Positions 1 to 6,623 of a stretch of 37,175 nucleotides of DNA are shown here, one piece after another. Position 1 is the stretch's first letter. Every line of letters begins with the position of its first letter. A model generated the notes under the pieces. That model was not told where the DNA came from, did not search any database, and saw only the letters and a program-made list of their open reading frames with translations. Origin of the DNA: Pseudomonadota bacterium (lineage in GTDB: Bacteria; Chloroflexota; UBA5177); assembly GCA_021324655.1 (NCBI GenBank), contig JAJPIP010000113.1, positions 1-37,175 of the forward strand. Reading direction: 5' to 3'. A program made the translations under genes and the position numbers.

Positions 1-141
1 CTCTCCCACGAGCCGATGCACATCGACGACCTGGCTCGTGGCGCCTCCCTGCCTGCGCCCACCGTCGCCGGTACTCTCCTCATGCTGGAGCTCAAAGGCA
101 CCATCCGTCAGGTCGGGGCCATGTCCTTCGTGCTCGCCTGA
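1..141 (+). CDS. dprA: DprA (DNA processing protein A), C-terminal end only
   Basis: The open frame enters from the left edge and ends at TGA 139-141, giving 46 residues. Visible text includes PMHIDDLARG, then LPAPTVAGTLLMLELKG, then IRQVGAMSFVLA. This is the pattern of the winged-helix DprA_WH domain that closes most DprA/Smf proteins (helix-turn-helix, then 'LLxLELKGxIxxxxGxxxxx'). DprA loads RecA onto incoming single-stranded DNA during natural transformation. The Rossmann-like DNA-binding domain lies outside the window, so this call rests on the C-terminal domain alone. It is convergent with the next gene, with a gap of about 70 bp and no obvious terminator. Confidence 0.8.
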   Translation, partial: LSHEPMHIDDLARGASLPAPTVAGTLLMLELKGTIRQVGAMSFVLA

Positions 142-212
142 CCTTCCGGATCGTGAACGTAGCGCATGGCCGATTAGCGGTGCGCCGACTCGGCGAGAGT
201 CTGCCTGGCGTC

Positions 213-566
213 CTACCCCTCGTTGATCTGGCGGAGGCGTATGGTGATGAGCTTCTCCACCAGCGGCCGGGGAAGCGGTTGATCGATGGGGAAGTGCAAC
301 GCGCTCTTGGTGCCGCCATAGCCGGCGACGTCATCCCCCAGCGCGGGAAGCACGGACCCGCTATGCGGTAGGTAGCTCAGGTGGTTCTTGAAGGCGGCGA
401 ACCCGGCGACGACCTGGCCCTGCACGCGGAAGGCCGGCAAACCGTACGAGATGCCCTGCTCGGCGTCGGGAACGATCTCCAGAATCGCCGTGCGCAGCTG
501 CTGCAGCGTGTCCCGCTTGGGCTCATCCAGACTCTCTAGATAGGCATCGATCTCTTCTGCCGGCAT
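213..566 (-). CDS. DUF1801/YdhG-like small protein
   Basis: This 117-residue protein begins MPAEEIDAYLESLDEPKRD and contains 'LRTAILEIVPDAEQGISYGLPAF', 'VAGFAAFKNHLSYLPHSG' and 'KSALHFPIDQPLP'. These are hallmarks of the YdhG/DUF1801 superfamily, whose Bacillus member is a frataxin-like iron chaperone. Length matches the family, so it looks complete. The ATG is preceded by an AAAGGA Shine-Dalgarno 7 nt upstream. The biochemical role of this clade is not established: iron chaperone is family knowledge, not something seen here. It lies 64 bp downstream of the DUF4262 gene on the same strand and may be co-transcribed with it. Confidence 0.8.
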   Translation of the reverse strand: MPAEEIDAYLESLDEPKRDTLQQLRTAILEIVPDAEQGISYGLPAFRVQGQVVAGFAAFKNHLSYLPHSGSVLPALGDDVAGYGGTKSALHFPIDQPLPRPLVEKLITIRLRQINEG

Positions 567-630
567 TTCTCATTCCTTTCACTCATTTCGCGTCTCGGGC
601 AGCACAGGGCGGATCGCGCGTCGAGCGCCA

Positions 631-1134
631 TCATTCACGAGCAGTTTCCGGATCCACCGCCGGGGAGGTGAGATTGGGCTGCAGGGGCCGGAGGATCGGA
701 TCGAAGTCGTGCGACCACGGCATGTGCCCCGCCGCATCCGCCCAGATGCAGTGGAGGATCGGGAAGTTCAGGGTCCCGTAGAGGTCGATGGCGCGCCCGA
801 AGAACATCTCGTACCACGCCCCGTCCACCGGCATGAAAGCGACCGTCCGGCCCTCGACCAGATCGGCGTATTCCACGCCCGGCTCAAACTGTCGCCCCTC
901 TTGAATGTGCCCGAGGAGCGTGGCAAGCACCGCATGCGCATCGTCCGGAGAAAGGGCGAAGATGGCCAGCTCGGGCCGGCCATACGATTGGTAGACGCCG
1001 ATGGTGTACGAATACGGCTCGCCCTGGTCGTCGCCCAGCACGTGCATGACATGCCAGCCGTAGCGAGCGATGTCGGCGACGATCTTCTGCTCGATGCCGT
1101 CGAGCTCTCCGTCGCCGATCTTGTACCGTCTCAC
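631..1134 (-). CDS. DUF4262 domain protein
   Basis: A 167-residue soluble protein using a GTG start with GGAGG six bases upstream. The visible pattern is typical of DUF4262: an early 'YGWHVMHVLGDDQGEPYSYTIGVYQSYGRPELAIFAL', in which histidine and YTIG residues are conserved, followed by 'GRTVAFMPVD' and a C-terminal 'ILHCIWADAAGHMPW'. Function of the family is unknown; it is common in Actinobacteria and Chloroflexota as an orphan cytosolic protein. No signal peptide or membrane segment is seen. A REP-like palindromic pair and the promoter of the next operon lie upstream on the other strand. Confidence 0.8.
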   Translation of the reverse strand: MRRYKIGDGELDGIEQKIVADIARYGWHVMHVLGDDQGEPYSYTIGVYQSYGRPELAIFALSPDDAHAVLATLLGHIQEGRQFEPGVEYADLVEGRTVAFMPVDGAWYEMFFGRAIDLYGTLNFPILHCIWADAAGHMPWSHDFDPILRPLQPNLTSPAVDPETARE

Positions 1135-1247
1135 TCGCCGCCTCCGTCCTCACTACATACCACTCGGAGCACGTGCTGCAAAACCGGCGGCCCTTTCTCC
1201 CGGTCAGTTGCGGCGCAGGGTTCGTGCATTCTCGGCATCGCCGGGTC

Positions 1248-1328
1248 GTCGTGGCCGGCCCGAGTGCCGGCCAGCCTGACGCCGGCGTAGACCAAATCAG
1301 GCTGGTCGCCACGCGGGGCGACCACGAC
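1248..1328. repeat. REP-doublet (REPIN-like) palindromic element, copy A
   Basis: Two inverted copies of a roughly 30-nt unit. The plus unit reads GTCGTGG, with stem GGCCGGC (1253-1259), loop CCGAGT and GCCGGCC (1266-1272), then AGCCTGA. The minus unit starts at 1328 with GTCGTGG, and has stem GGTCGCC, loop CCGCGT, GGCGACC, then AGCCTGA. Farther out, 1218-1230 and 1334-1346 pair with one mismatch in 13 bases, so the whole intergenic block can fold into a branched structure. Copies B and C (13396-13490, 31621-31724) share the design. It lies between divergent promoters. Confidence 0.75.
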
Positions 1329-1366
1329 GGGACAATGCACGAGCCCTCGTTGCGGCGGATTCCCTC

Positions 1367-1395
1367 TTGACAGGAAGTACCGTTCCCTCTACTAT
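1367..1395 (+). promoter_or_regulatory. Sigma-70 type promoter of the YtrA-family operon
   Basis: A perfect -35 box TTGACA (1367-1372) is followed after 17 bp by a -10 box TACTAT (1390-1395). The start codon is at 1433, after an AAGGAGGGG Shine-Dalgarno (1422-1430). The short leader fits a strong, repressible promoter. The -10 overlaps the dyad at 1392-1419. Confidence 0.8.
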
Positions 1396-1419
1396 AGTTC
1401 TATCTTCATAGCACTATAG
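1392..1419. promoter_or_regulatory. Probable operator of the GntR/YtrA repressor (autoregulation)
   Basis: A 28-bp dyad: CTATAG (1392-1397), TAT (1401-1403), ATA (1408-1410), CTATAG (1414-1419). The arms are symmetric around 1405/1406; only two 3-base gaps and the centre break the pairing. It overlaps the -10 box and runs into the transcription start region, so a bound dimer would block transcription. YtrA-family repressors usually control their own ABC operons this way. The assignment to the adjacent gene is inference from position. Confidence 0.7.
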
Positions 1420-1432
1420 ATAAGGAGGGGTT

Positions 1433-1825
1433 ATGATCACCTTTCGGCTCGATACCCGCTCCGGGCTCGCGCCCTATCTCCAGATTGTGCAGCAGGTGCG
1501 GCACGCCCTTCGCCTCGGCCTGCTCGACGTCGGCGACCAGCTGCCGACGATCAAGGACGTCGTCGCGACGCTCGCCATCAACCCCAATACCGTGCTCAAG
1601 GCCTATCGCGATCTGGAGCGCGAGGGTTTGATCGAGAGCCGTCCGGGACAGGGCACATTCGTGACGAAGACGCTGGCCGGTCCGTCGATCAAGAGCCACG
1701 CCGCGCTGCGCCGCTCCCTGGACCGCTGGCTCAAAGAGGCCCTCGCGGCCGGCCTCGACGAGGAGAGCATTACCGCTCTTTTCGTGGACACGCTCCGCCA
1801 CGCCGCGGAAGAGGGTGTAGCATGA
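1433..1825 (+). CDS. GntR-family transcriptional regulator, YtrA subfamily
   Basis: A 130-residue repressor. The N-terminal half (about 1-75) is a GntR winged helix: 'GLAPYLQIVQQVRHALRLG', 'GDQLPTIKDVVATLAINPNTV' and 'AYRDLEREGLIESRPGQGTFV'. The effector domain is short, about 50 residues, as in the YtrA subfamily. YtrA-type regulators repress ABC transporter operons that respond to cell-wall stress or antibiotics and are usually the first gene of the operon, as here. The ATG is preceded by a strong AAGGAGGGG. The stop overlaps the ATPase start as ATGA at 1822, implying translational coupling. The dyad at 1392-1419 is the likely binding site. The inducing ligand cannot be read from the sequence. 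Confidence 0.9.
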   Translation: MITFRLDTRSGLAPYLQIVQQVRHALRLGLLDVGDQLPTIKDVVATLAINPNTVLKAYRDLEREGLIESRPGQGTFVTKTLAGPSIKSHAALRRSLDRWLKEALAAGLDEESITALFVDTLRHAAEEGVA

Positions 1826-2724
1826 GCACCGCGCTGGAAACGACCTCTCTGGGAAAGCGTTACGGACGCCTCTGGGCCCTCCGCGACTGCTTCCTCCAGG
1901 TACCGGCCGGCTGCGTCGCGGCGCTGGTTGGCCCCAACGGCGCCGGCAAGACCACCCTGCTGCATCTCGCCGTCGGATTGAGCCGGCCCACCACAGGGCA
2001 CGTCACGGTGTTCGGCCGGACCCCGCGCGACGGGACCGCCTTCCTCTCCATGGTCGGCTTCCTGGCACAGGACCATCCGCTCTACCGCACCTTCACCGTC
2101 GCCGAGATGCTGGAGATGGGCCACAAGCTGAACCCCCGCTGGGACGCCTCTCTCGCCGCGTCCCGCCTGCAGGCGCTGACCATTCCACTCGAGCAGAAGG
2201 TGGGCAAGCTCTCGGGTGGCCAGCAGTCACAGGTGGCCCTGGCGCTGACGCTCGCCAAGCGTCCACAGATCCTCCTGCTGGATGAGCCGCTGGCGTCACT
2301 CGATCCGCTGGCGCGCCGCGAGTTCCTGCAGATGCTGATGACTGCGGTCGCCGAGGACGGCCTCACCGTCCTCCTCTCCTCCCACATCATCACCGACCTC
2401 GAGCGGGTGTGCGACTACCTCGTCATCCTCTCCGGTGGCCGCGTCCAGCTTGCCGGGGAGATCGACGAGATCAGCCGCCGGCACAAGGTGCTCTCCGGAC
2501 CACGCCGCGACGAGGAGGCGGTCGCCGCCGTCCATAACGTCATCGAGGTCAATCACACCGTCCGTCAGACCACTCTGCTGGTGAAAGTGAACGGGCAGCT
2601 TTTTGATCCCTCCTGGGATGTGCACGACGTCTCCCTCGAGGACATCGTGCTGGCCTATCTCGGACAACCTCCCATCAATGACCTGGCAGCCGGCACACGG
2701 AACCACGTGGAGGCGCTCGTATGA
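1822..2724 (+). CDS. ABC transporter ATP-binding protein (YtrB-like)
   Basis: A 300-residue nucleotide-binding subunit. Walker A is GPNGAGKTT (residues 37-45). The Q-loop region reads 'VGFLAQDHPLYRTFTV', the signature LSGGQQSQ, and Walker B ILLLDEPLASLDP, followed by the H-loop 'LLSSHIITDLERV'. The last 90 or so residues form the variable accessory domain usual in ABC-2 type exporters. It energises the permease encoded immediately downstream (ATGA overlap at 2721). The operon is regulator, ATPase, permease, a typical arrangement for GntR-controlled ABC-2 systems. The substrate is unknown; peptide antibiotic or lipid-II-interacting compound export is a family-level possibility only. Confidence 0.92.
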   Translation: MSTALETTSLGKRYGRLWALRDCFLQVPAGCVAALVGPNGAGKTTLLHLAVGLSRPTTGHVTVFGRTPRDGTAFLSMVGFLAQDHPLYRTFTVAEMLEMGHKLNPRWDASLAASRLQALTIPLEQKVGKLSGGQQSQVALALTLAKRPQILLLDEPLASLDPLARREFLQMLMTAVAEDGLTVLLSSHIITDLERVCDYLVILSGGRVQLAGEIDEISRRHKVLSGPRRDEEAVAAVHNVIEVNHTVRQTTLLVKVNGQLFDPSWDVHDVSLEDIVLAYLGQPPINDLAAGTRNHVEALV

Positions 2725-3683
2725 TCTGGCTCACCTGGCGTCAGCAGCGCTTTGAAGTCCTCATCGGCGCGGCAGTGCTCGGACTGATCGCCGCGGCGTT
2801 GATCGCAACCGGCCTCCAGATGGCCGCCGACTATCAACAAACCGGTGTGGCGGCCTGCGTCGGTCCGCACCCGAGTACCAACTGCTTCACCATCGTCGAT
2901 GCCTTCCGCAACCGCTTCGGCGGATGGGAGGGCACCGTCGGCCGGCTCAACTTCCTACCTCTGGTCTTTGGCCTGCTGTTCGGCGCGCCCTTCGTCCTCG
3001 AGATGGAGCAGGGCACCTATCGGCTGGCCTGGACGCAGAGCATCACGCGGACGCAATGGGTCGCGATCAAGCTCGCCGTCATCCTCGGCCTCACCCTGCT
3101 GGCGGCCGGCATCTTCACCCTCCTCATGACCTGGTGGCGCCTCCCCTTTGATCACCTGGACGGCGTCTTCAACTCGCAGGATGGGTTTGACTTCGAGGGA
3201 ACGGCCCCTCTCTCCTACGCCGTCTTCGCGGTGACGCTCGGCATCGCCGTCGGCACCCTGATCCGCAAGACCGTTCCCGCCGTGGGGATCGCCGTCGCCG
3301 GTTTTCTGGCCCTTCGGCTGTCCATCCTCAACTTCCTGCGGCCGCACTACCTGCCGCCGGCCCACATGGTATCGAGCTTCGCGGGGCCGGCCCGTCTATC
3401 CGGGCCGGGGAGGGGCGCCTGGATCCTGAGCAGCGGGTGGAGCGACCGCCTGGGGCATCCCATCTCCGATGTCACCGTCATTCAGCTCTGTAATCCGGCC
3501 TCCTTTCCCAGCAAGATCGCCGTCTTCTCCTGCTTCGCCGCTCACCACATCTACAGCGACACCGTCTACCAGCCGGCGAGCCGTTTCTGGCTCTTCCAGG
3601 GCATCGAGACAGGCATCTTTCTGGGCCTGAGTGCGCTGCTGCTCGCCGTCACCGTGTGGTGGATCCGGTACCGCATCACCTAG
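2721..3683 (+). CDS. ABC-2 type transporter permease
   Basis: A 320-residue integral membrane protein. It begins 'MIWLTWRQQRFEVLIGAAVL', an N-terminus seen in permeases of Actinobacteria and Chloroflexota partnered with YtrB-like ATPases. About six hydrophobic segments are visible: residues 15-35, 75-95, 105-130, 155-175, 180-200 and 295-315. A large extracytoplasmic loop lies between about 205 and 290. 'VLEMEQGTYRLAWTQSITRTQW', at about residue 92, is the conserved cytoplasmic coupling loop of this group. It overlaps the ATPase gene by 4 bp, so the two are presumably made at equal stoichiometry. The transported substrate is not inferable. Confidence 0.88.
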   Translation: MIWLTWRQQRFEVLIGAAVLGLIAAALIATGLQMAADYQQTGVAACVGPHPSTNCFTIVDAFRNRFGGWEGTVGRLNFLPLVFGLLFGAPFVLEMEQGTYRLAWTQSITRTQWVAIKLAVILGLTLLAAGIFTLLMTWWRLPFDHLDGVFNSQDGFDFEGTAPLSYAVFAVTLGIAVGTLIRKTVPAVGIAVAGFLALRLSILNFLRPHYLPPAHMVSSFAGPARLSGPGRGAWILSSGWSDRLGHPISDVTVIQLCNPASFPSKIAVFSCFAAHHIYSDTVYQPASRFWLFQGIETGIFLGLSALLLAVTVWWIRYRIT

Positions 3684-3693
3684 AGGAGAGCCG

Positions 3694-4092
3694 ATGGCCG
3701 GTCACGTCCCCACCGTCGCGCTCATCATCGGCATGGCGGCGTGGCCGCTCGGCTCCTCACGGCCCGCCGCCCGGGATGTCCACCGCATGCCGGCTCCGCC
3801 CGCCAACATCCGCATCACGCGTGATAGATGTCCGGCCCACGCCGAGCCGTCTCTGGCGATCAACCCCCGTCATCTGCTCGGCGCGGCCCAATACCTGAGC
3901 GGCGCCGGTCTCCCGCTCGCCGGCGCCTTCGCGTCCTTTGAGGGGGGACGGTCGTGGCGGGACAACGAGCCACTCCCGCTGCCGGCCGTCTCCCTCGTGC
4001 CCAGTGCCATCACCGTCCCAACGGAGCCCGATGAGCCAGGGATGCCGAGTGATGGCCACGCCCAACCACCCACCACCAGCTCATGCCTGTGA
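3694..4092 (+). CDS. Truncated secreted Asp-box (sialidase-like) protein, probable decayed gene
   Basis: A 132-residue frame with GAGGAG ahead of the ATG, 10 bp after the permease and thus in the operon. It has a signal-like N-terminus, then 'ANIRITRDRCPAHAEPSLAINPRHLLGAAQY' and an Asp-box-like 'ASFEGGRSWRDNEPLPLP'. Together these resemble the first blades of secreted BNR/sialidase-fold proteins, which normally run to several hundred residues. After residue 95 the sequence loses that character. Shifting frame by one base near 4045 restores 'RVMAT', the kind of text expected there, so a frameshift is likely. The 3' end overlaps the convergent acetyltransferase gene by 12 bp, suggesting the rest was lost. 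It may be a pseudogene. Confidence 0.5.
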   Translation: MAGHVPTVALIIGMAAWPLGSSRPAARDVHRMPAPPANIRITRDRCPAHAEPSLAINPRHLLGAAQYLSGAGLPLAGAFASFEGGRSWRDNEPLPLPAVSLVPSAITVPTEPDEPGMPSDGHAQPPTTSSCL

Positions 4093-5058
4093 CGAGTCGC
4101 TTCCGGCGCCACGCGGCCACGCCTCGATCTCACGCCGATAGGCGAGCGCCCGCCGGAGGTCACGGAATCCCTGCGACCGATACAGCTGGATCGTCTCGGG
4201 CTCGTCTCCCCACGATTCCAGATGCATCACGTCGTGCCCATGCGCCTGGAGCCACCGCATAGCCGTCCGGAGCAGACCGATGCGCAGCGAGTGGTTCTGC
4301 CGATGCCCGCGGACCAGACCCGGGCTGTCGATATAGCCCGCCACACCTCCGCCGCTGTCGCTCCTGACCTCGACCCGGCACATGCCGGCGACCTGTCCGG
4401 CCGCGTCGAGGGCCAGAAAGGTGCCGTCCGGAAGCAGGGAGGGGAGGAAGGCATCCAGCACCTCCCGCGTGATCTGGTGGTGGCCCCACAACCCCTCGAA
4501 GCTCCGGTTCATTGCCTGGCGCAGGATTTCCGGATCAGCAAGCGCCGCAAAGCTTCTCACCTGGAAGCCGGGAGGAGGGGGCAGCTCAGGAACCGGGACG
4601 TCCATCTCGGCCCGCATCGCCACGAAGGCGGCGACCGCAAGAAAATCGTGCCGGAGGACGAAATCCCGCGCCGCGATGTCCCTTTCCTCGACGTAGACCC
4701 CAAGCTCAGTCACCCCGAGCAGGCGCGCACGCTCGAGCAAGCGGCGCATCAAATCGGCGCCGATTCCGCCGCGGCGCCATGCCGGATGCACTGCTCCCAT
4801 GGCATCTGCCTCGGACCCGGCCGTCGCAGGGATCAGAATGGTGTAGGCGATGAGACGATCAGGCTCGGCCGGATCCTCGACCACCCAATCATCCCACCCC
4901 AGGGCGCGTCCGGGTGTCTCGAGGAAGCCGTGGAGCGCCTCCTCGCCAATCTCCTCGCCCGATTGATCGGCAGCCTCGATCTCGCGCAGCAGGCGGACCA
5001 GGCGCGGCAGGTCATCGTCCAGCCGGATTCCTCGTACCAGAGGGTATCGCTCGGTCAT
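4081..5058 (-). CDS. Tandem GNAT-domain N-acetyltransferase
   Basis: A 325-residue protein with two GNAT folds. The first (about 1-155) carries the acetyl-CoA pyrophosphate loop 'VHPAWRRGGIGADLMRRLLER'. The second (about 160-315) has 'GYIDSPGLVRGHRQNHSLR' followed by 'GLLRTAMRWLQAHG', then 'LESWGDEPETIQLYRSQGF', the usual beta-6/alpha-4 region. The layout resembles mycothiol-synthase-like double GNATs, but I do not claim that activity. I chose ATG at 5058; a TTG at 5085, abutting the DedA stop, would add nine residues. It lies 27 bp after the DedA gene and is probably co-transcribed. The acceptor substrate is unknown. Confidence 0.85.
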   Translation of the reverse strand: MTERYPLVRGIRLDDDLPRLVRLLREIEAADQSGEEIGEEALHGFLETPGRALGWDDWVVEDPAEPDRLIAYTILIPATAGSEADAMGAVHPAWRRGGIGADLMRRLLERARLLGVTELGVYVEERDIAARDFVLRHDFLAVAAFVAMRAEMDVPVPELPPPPGFQVRSFAALADPEILRQAMNRSFEGLWGHHQITREVLDAFLPSLLPDGTFLALDAAGQVAGMCRVEVRSDSGGGVAGYIDSPGLVRGHRQNHSLRIGLLRTAMRWLQAHGHDVMHLESWGDEPETIQLYRSQGFRDLRRALAYRREIEAWPRGAGSDSSQA

Positions 5059-5085
5059 CTGGCTTGTCGGTTTCAGGGTACCCAA

Positions 5086-5814
5086 TCAGCGTGCAACCGA
5101 CACCGCTTCCTCCTCGTGCTCTCCTCGCGCGCCGGAGTTCAGGGGATGCTCGGCGAGCGGCCGGCCGGCGGGAGCCGGCACCACAGATTCGACCTCCAAC
5201 CGGATTCCCTCATCGGTCACGGCCATCCGGCGCACCGCGACCGCCGCCAGGAAGGGAACGACGGCCGCGGCGGCAAGGCCGGCGACGCCGAGAATGCCGC
5301 CGGCCCGCGCGGCAAGTCCTCCCAGCTCGTCGCTGCCGAGCCCCATCACGCCGGCCCACACGATGCCGCCCGCCGCATTGAAGACCAGGAACCGCCGCCA
5401 GGGCAGGTGATACGTCCCGGCCAGAAAGGCGGCCCACATGCGCAGGAAGGCCATGAAGCGCCCGAAGAACACGATCCTGGTGCCGTGCCGGCCAAAGAGC
5501 TGCCCGCTGAGCCGGAGTTTGCGCTCGTCAAGCCGCACCAACCTGCCGTAGCGGTGCAGCAGGCGCGCCCCACCCAGTCGTCCCAGGAGGTAGCCGAGGT
5601 TGTCGCCGAGAATCGCTCCCGCCGCGGCAGCGGCGATGACAAGCGCGATGCTGAGGTGATGCGTGGTGCCGGCATAGAGGGCGGCCGCGATCAACGTCGC
5701 CTCACCGGGTAGCGGGAGGCCCATGCTCTCCAGCGCGATGATGAGCAGAATCGCGGCATACCCGTCGGTCGCGATCAGATGGGCGAGTGTCTGGCTGGTG
5801 ATGAAATCGAACAT
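5086..5814 (-). CDS. DedA family membrane protein
   Basis: About 242 residues from ATG 5814. An ATG three codons earlier (5823) directly abuts the GGGAAGG Shine-Dalgarno, leaving no spacing, so the second ATG fits better. Family features visible are an N-terminal re-entrant/TM segment 'YAAILLIIALESMGLPLPGEATLIAAALYAG' and a central 'GAILGDNLGYLLGRLGG'. The signature 'FGRFMAFLRMWAAFLAGTYHLPWRRF', followed by 'NAAGGIVWA', is also present. DedA proteins are inner-membrane lipid flippases or transporters (undecaprenyl phosphate or phosphatidylethanolamine) needed for envelope homeostasis. The C-terminal 50-residue soluble tail is longer than usual. It is divergent from the PadR operon. Confidence 0.9.
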   Translation of the reverse strand: MFDFITSQTLAHLIATDGYAAILLIIALESMGLPLPGEATLIAAALYAGTTHHLSIALVIAAAAAGAILGDNLGYLLGRLGGARLLHRYGRLVRLDERKLRLSGQLFGRHGTRIVFFGRFMAFLRMWAAFLAGTYHLPWRRFLVFNAAGGIVWAGVMGLGSDELGGLAARAGGILGVAGLAAAAVVPFLAAVAVRRMAVTDEGIRLEVESVVPAPAGRPLAEHPLNSGARGEHEEEAVSVAR

Positions 5815-5982
5815 GAAACACATCCTTCCCGGCTGCCCGGCGCACCCTCCTGGGACAGGGGGCCGTCACCAGGGTCAGCGTAGGGAAGGGATGTGCCCCG
5901 CGTATGGTCAATGTGTGTCGGATCGGGAGCAAAAGTATGGCGAAAGTGTCAGGATCCACACGCCTGGTCGAATAACTTCCCC

Positions 5983-6011
5983 TTGACAGGCCATCTCTTC
6001 CCCTGTATTGT
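5983..6011 (+). promoter_or_regulatory. Promoter of the padR-ABC operon
   Basis: TTGACA (5983-5988), a 17-bp spacer and TATTGT (6006-6011) form a near-consensus sigma-70 promoter, directly followed by palindromes at 6013-6044. The GTG start of the regulator is at 6081. Confidence 0.75.
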
Positions 6012-6012
6012 G

Positions 6013-6044
6013 ATGCATACATGGTATGCATACCGAGCATGTAT
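6013..6044. promoter_or_regulatory. PadR-type operator, two overlapping palindromes
   Basis: ATGCATAC (6013-6020) and GTATGCAT (6024-6031) form a perfect 8-bp inverted repeat with a 3-bp spacer. A second inverted repeat, ATACATG (6017-6023) and CATGTAT (6038-6044), overlaps it. ATGTAT/ATACAT half-sites are the known recognition elements of PadR-family repressors. The sites lie immediately downstream of the -10 box and fit autorepression by the regulator that follows. Confidence 0.75.
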
Positions 6045-6080
6045 GAGAGGTGAGAGCGCCGTCATGAGGAGAAACCGGCA

Positions 6081-6623
6081 GTGTCGCTGAGATACGGGAT
6101 CCTCGGACTGCTGGCCGAGCAGCCGCTGCACGGCTACGAGGTGAAGACGCGCTACGAGGCGCTCTTCGGCGGGACCTGGGATCTCAACATCGGCCAGGTT
6201 TACACCACCCTGCAGCGTCTGGAACGCGACGGACTGGTCGGCGAGGTTGGGGAGCGCGGCGACCGGGGCAAGCAGCGCTACGACCTGACCCCGGCCGGCC
6301 GGGATGCCTTGCACGACTGGCTACAGACGCCGGAAGAGGAGCCGCCGCAGCTCCGTCAGGACATCTACCTGAAGCTGCTCCTCATCAGCCGTCTCGCCAA
6401 CGGCAATCTCGACACCTTACTGGCCCGTCAGCGGCGCGTCTACCTGCAGCGCCTCAAGGATCTCGGAGAGCTCGAGCATCAGGCACGGCGGCAGGGACGG
6501 GACGATCTTGTCCTGCTCGTCCAGGGAGCGATTCTCCATACCGAAGCCGATCTGAAGTGGATAGACGTCTGCGCCGACGAGTCCAGGCGCGCCGCACACA
6601 GCATAGGAGGGACCCACCAATGA
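6081..6623 (+). CDS. PadR-family transcriptional regulator
   Basis: A 180-residue protein with a GTG start; GAGGAG lies about nine bases upstream. The N-terminal winged helix reads 'RYGILGLLAEQPLHGYEVK', 'WDLNIGQVYTTLQRLERDGLV' and 'GKQRYDLTPAGRDALHDWL', the PadR signature. The C-terminal half is the Vir/PadR_C coiled-coil dimerisation domain: 'YLKLLLISRLANG', then 'RQRRVYLQRLKDLGELEHQARRQG'. PadR repressors frequently govern adjacent multidrug or lipoprotein ABC exporters and are released by the exported compound. The stop overlaps the ABC ATPase start (ATGA at 6620), so the operon is padR, ATPase, permease. Operator palindromes are at 6013-6044. Confidence 0.92.
   Translation: MSLRYGILGLLAEQPLHGYEVKTRYEALFGGTWDLNIGQVYTTLQRLERDGLVGEVGERGDRGKQRYDLTPAGRDALHDWLQTPEEEPPQLRQDIYLKLLLISRLANGNLDTLLARQRRVYLQRLKDLGELEHQARRQGRDDLVLLVQGAILHTEADLKWIDVCADESRRAAHSIGGTHQ

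Noticed and set aside
1248-1328. REP copy A as an integron attC site or a rho-independent terminator
   Set aside because: It has no attC-type R'/R'' core sites or U-tracts, and the same paired-unit design recurs in two other contexts.
4222-5712. Long plus-strand open frame (496 codons) over the GNAT and DedA genes
   Set aside because: It is the antisense shadow of two well-recognised minus-strand genes; its translation is rich in His, Arg and Gln with no domain and it has no ribosome site.
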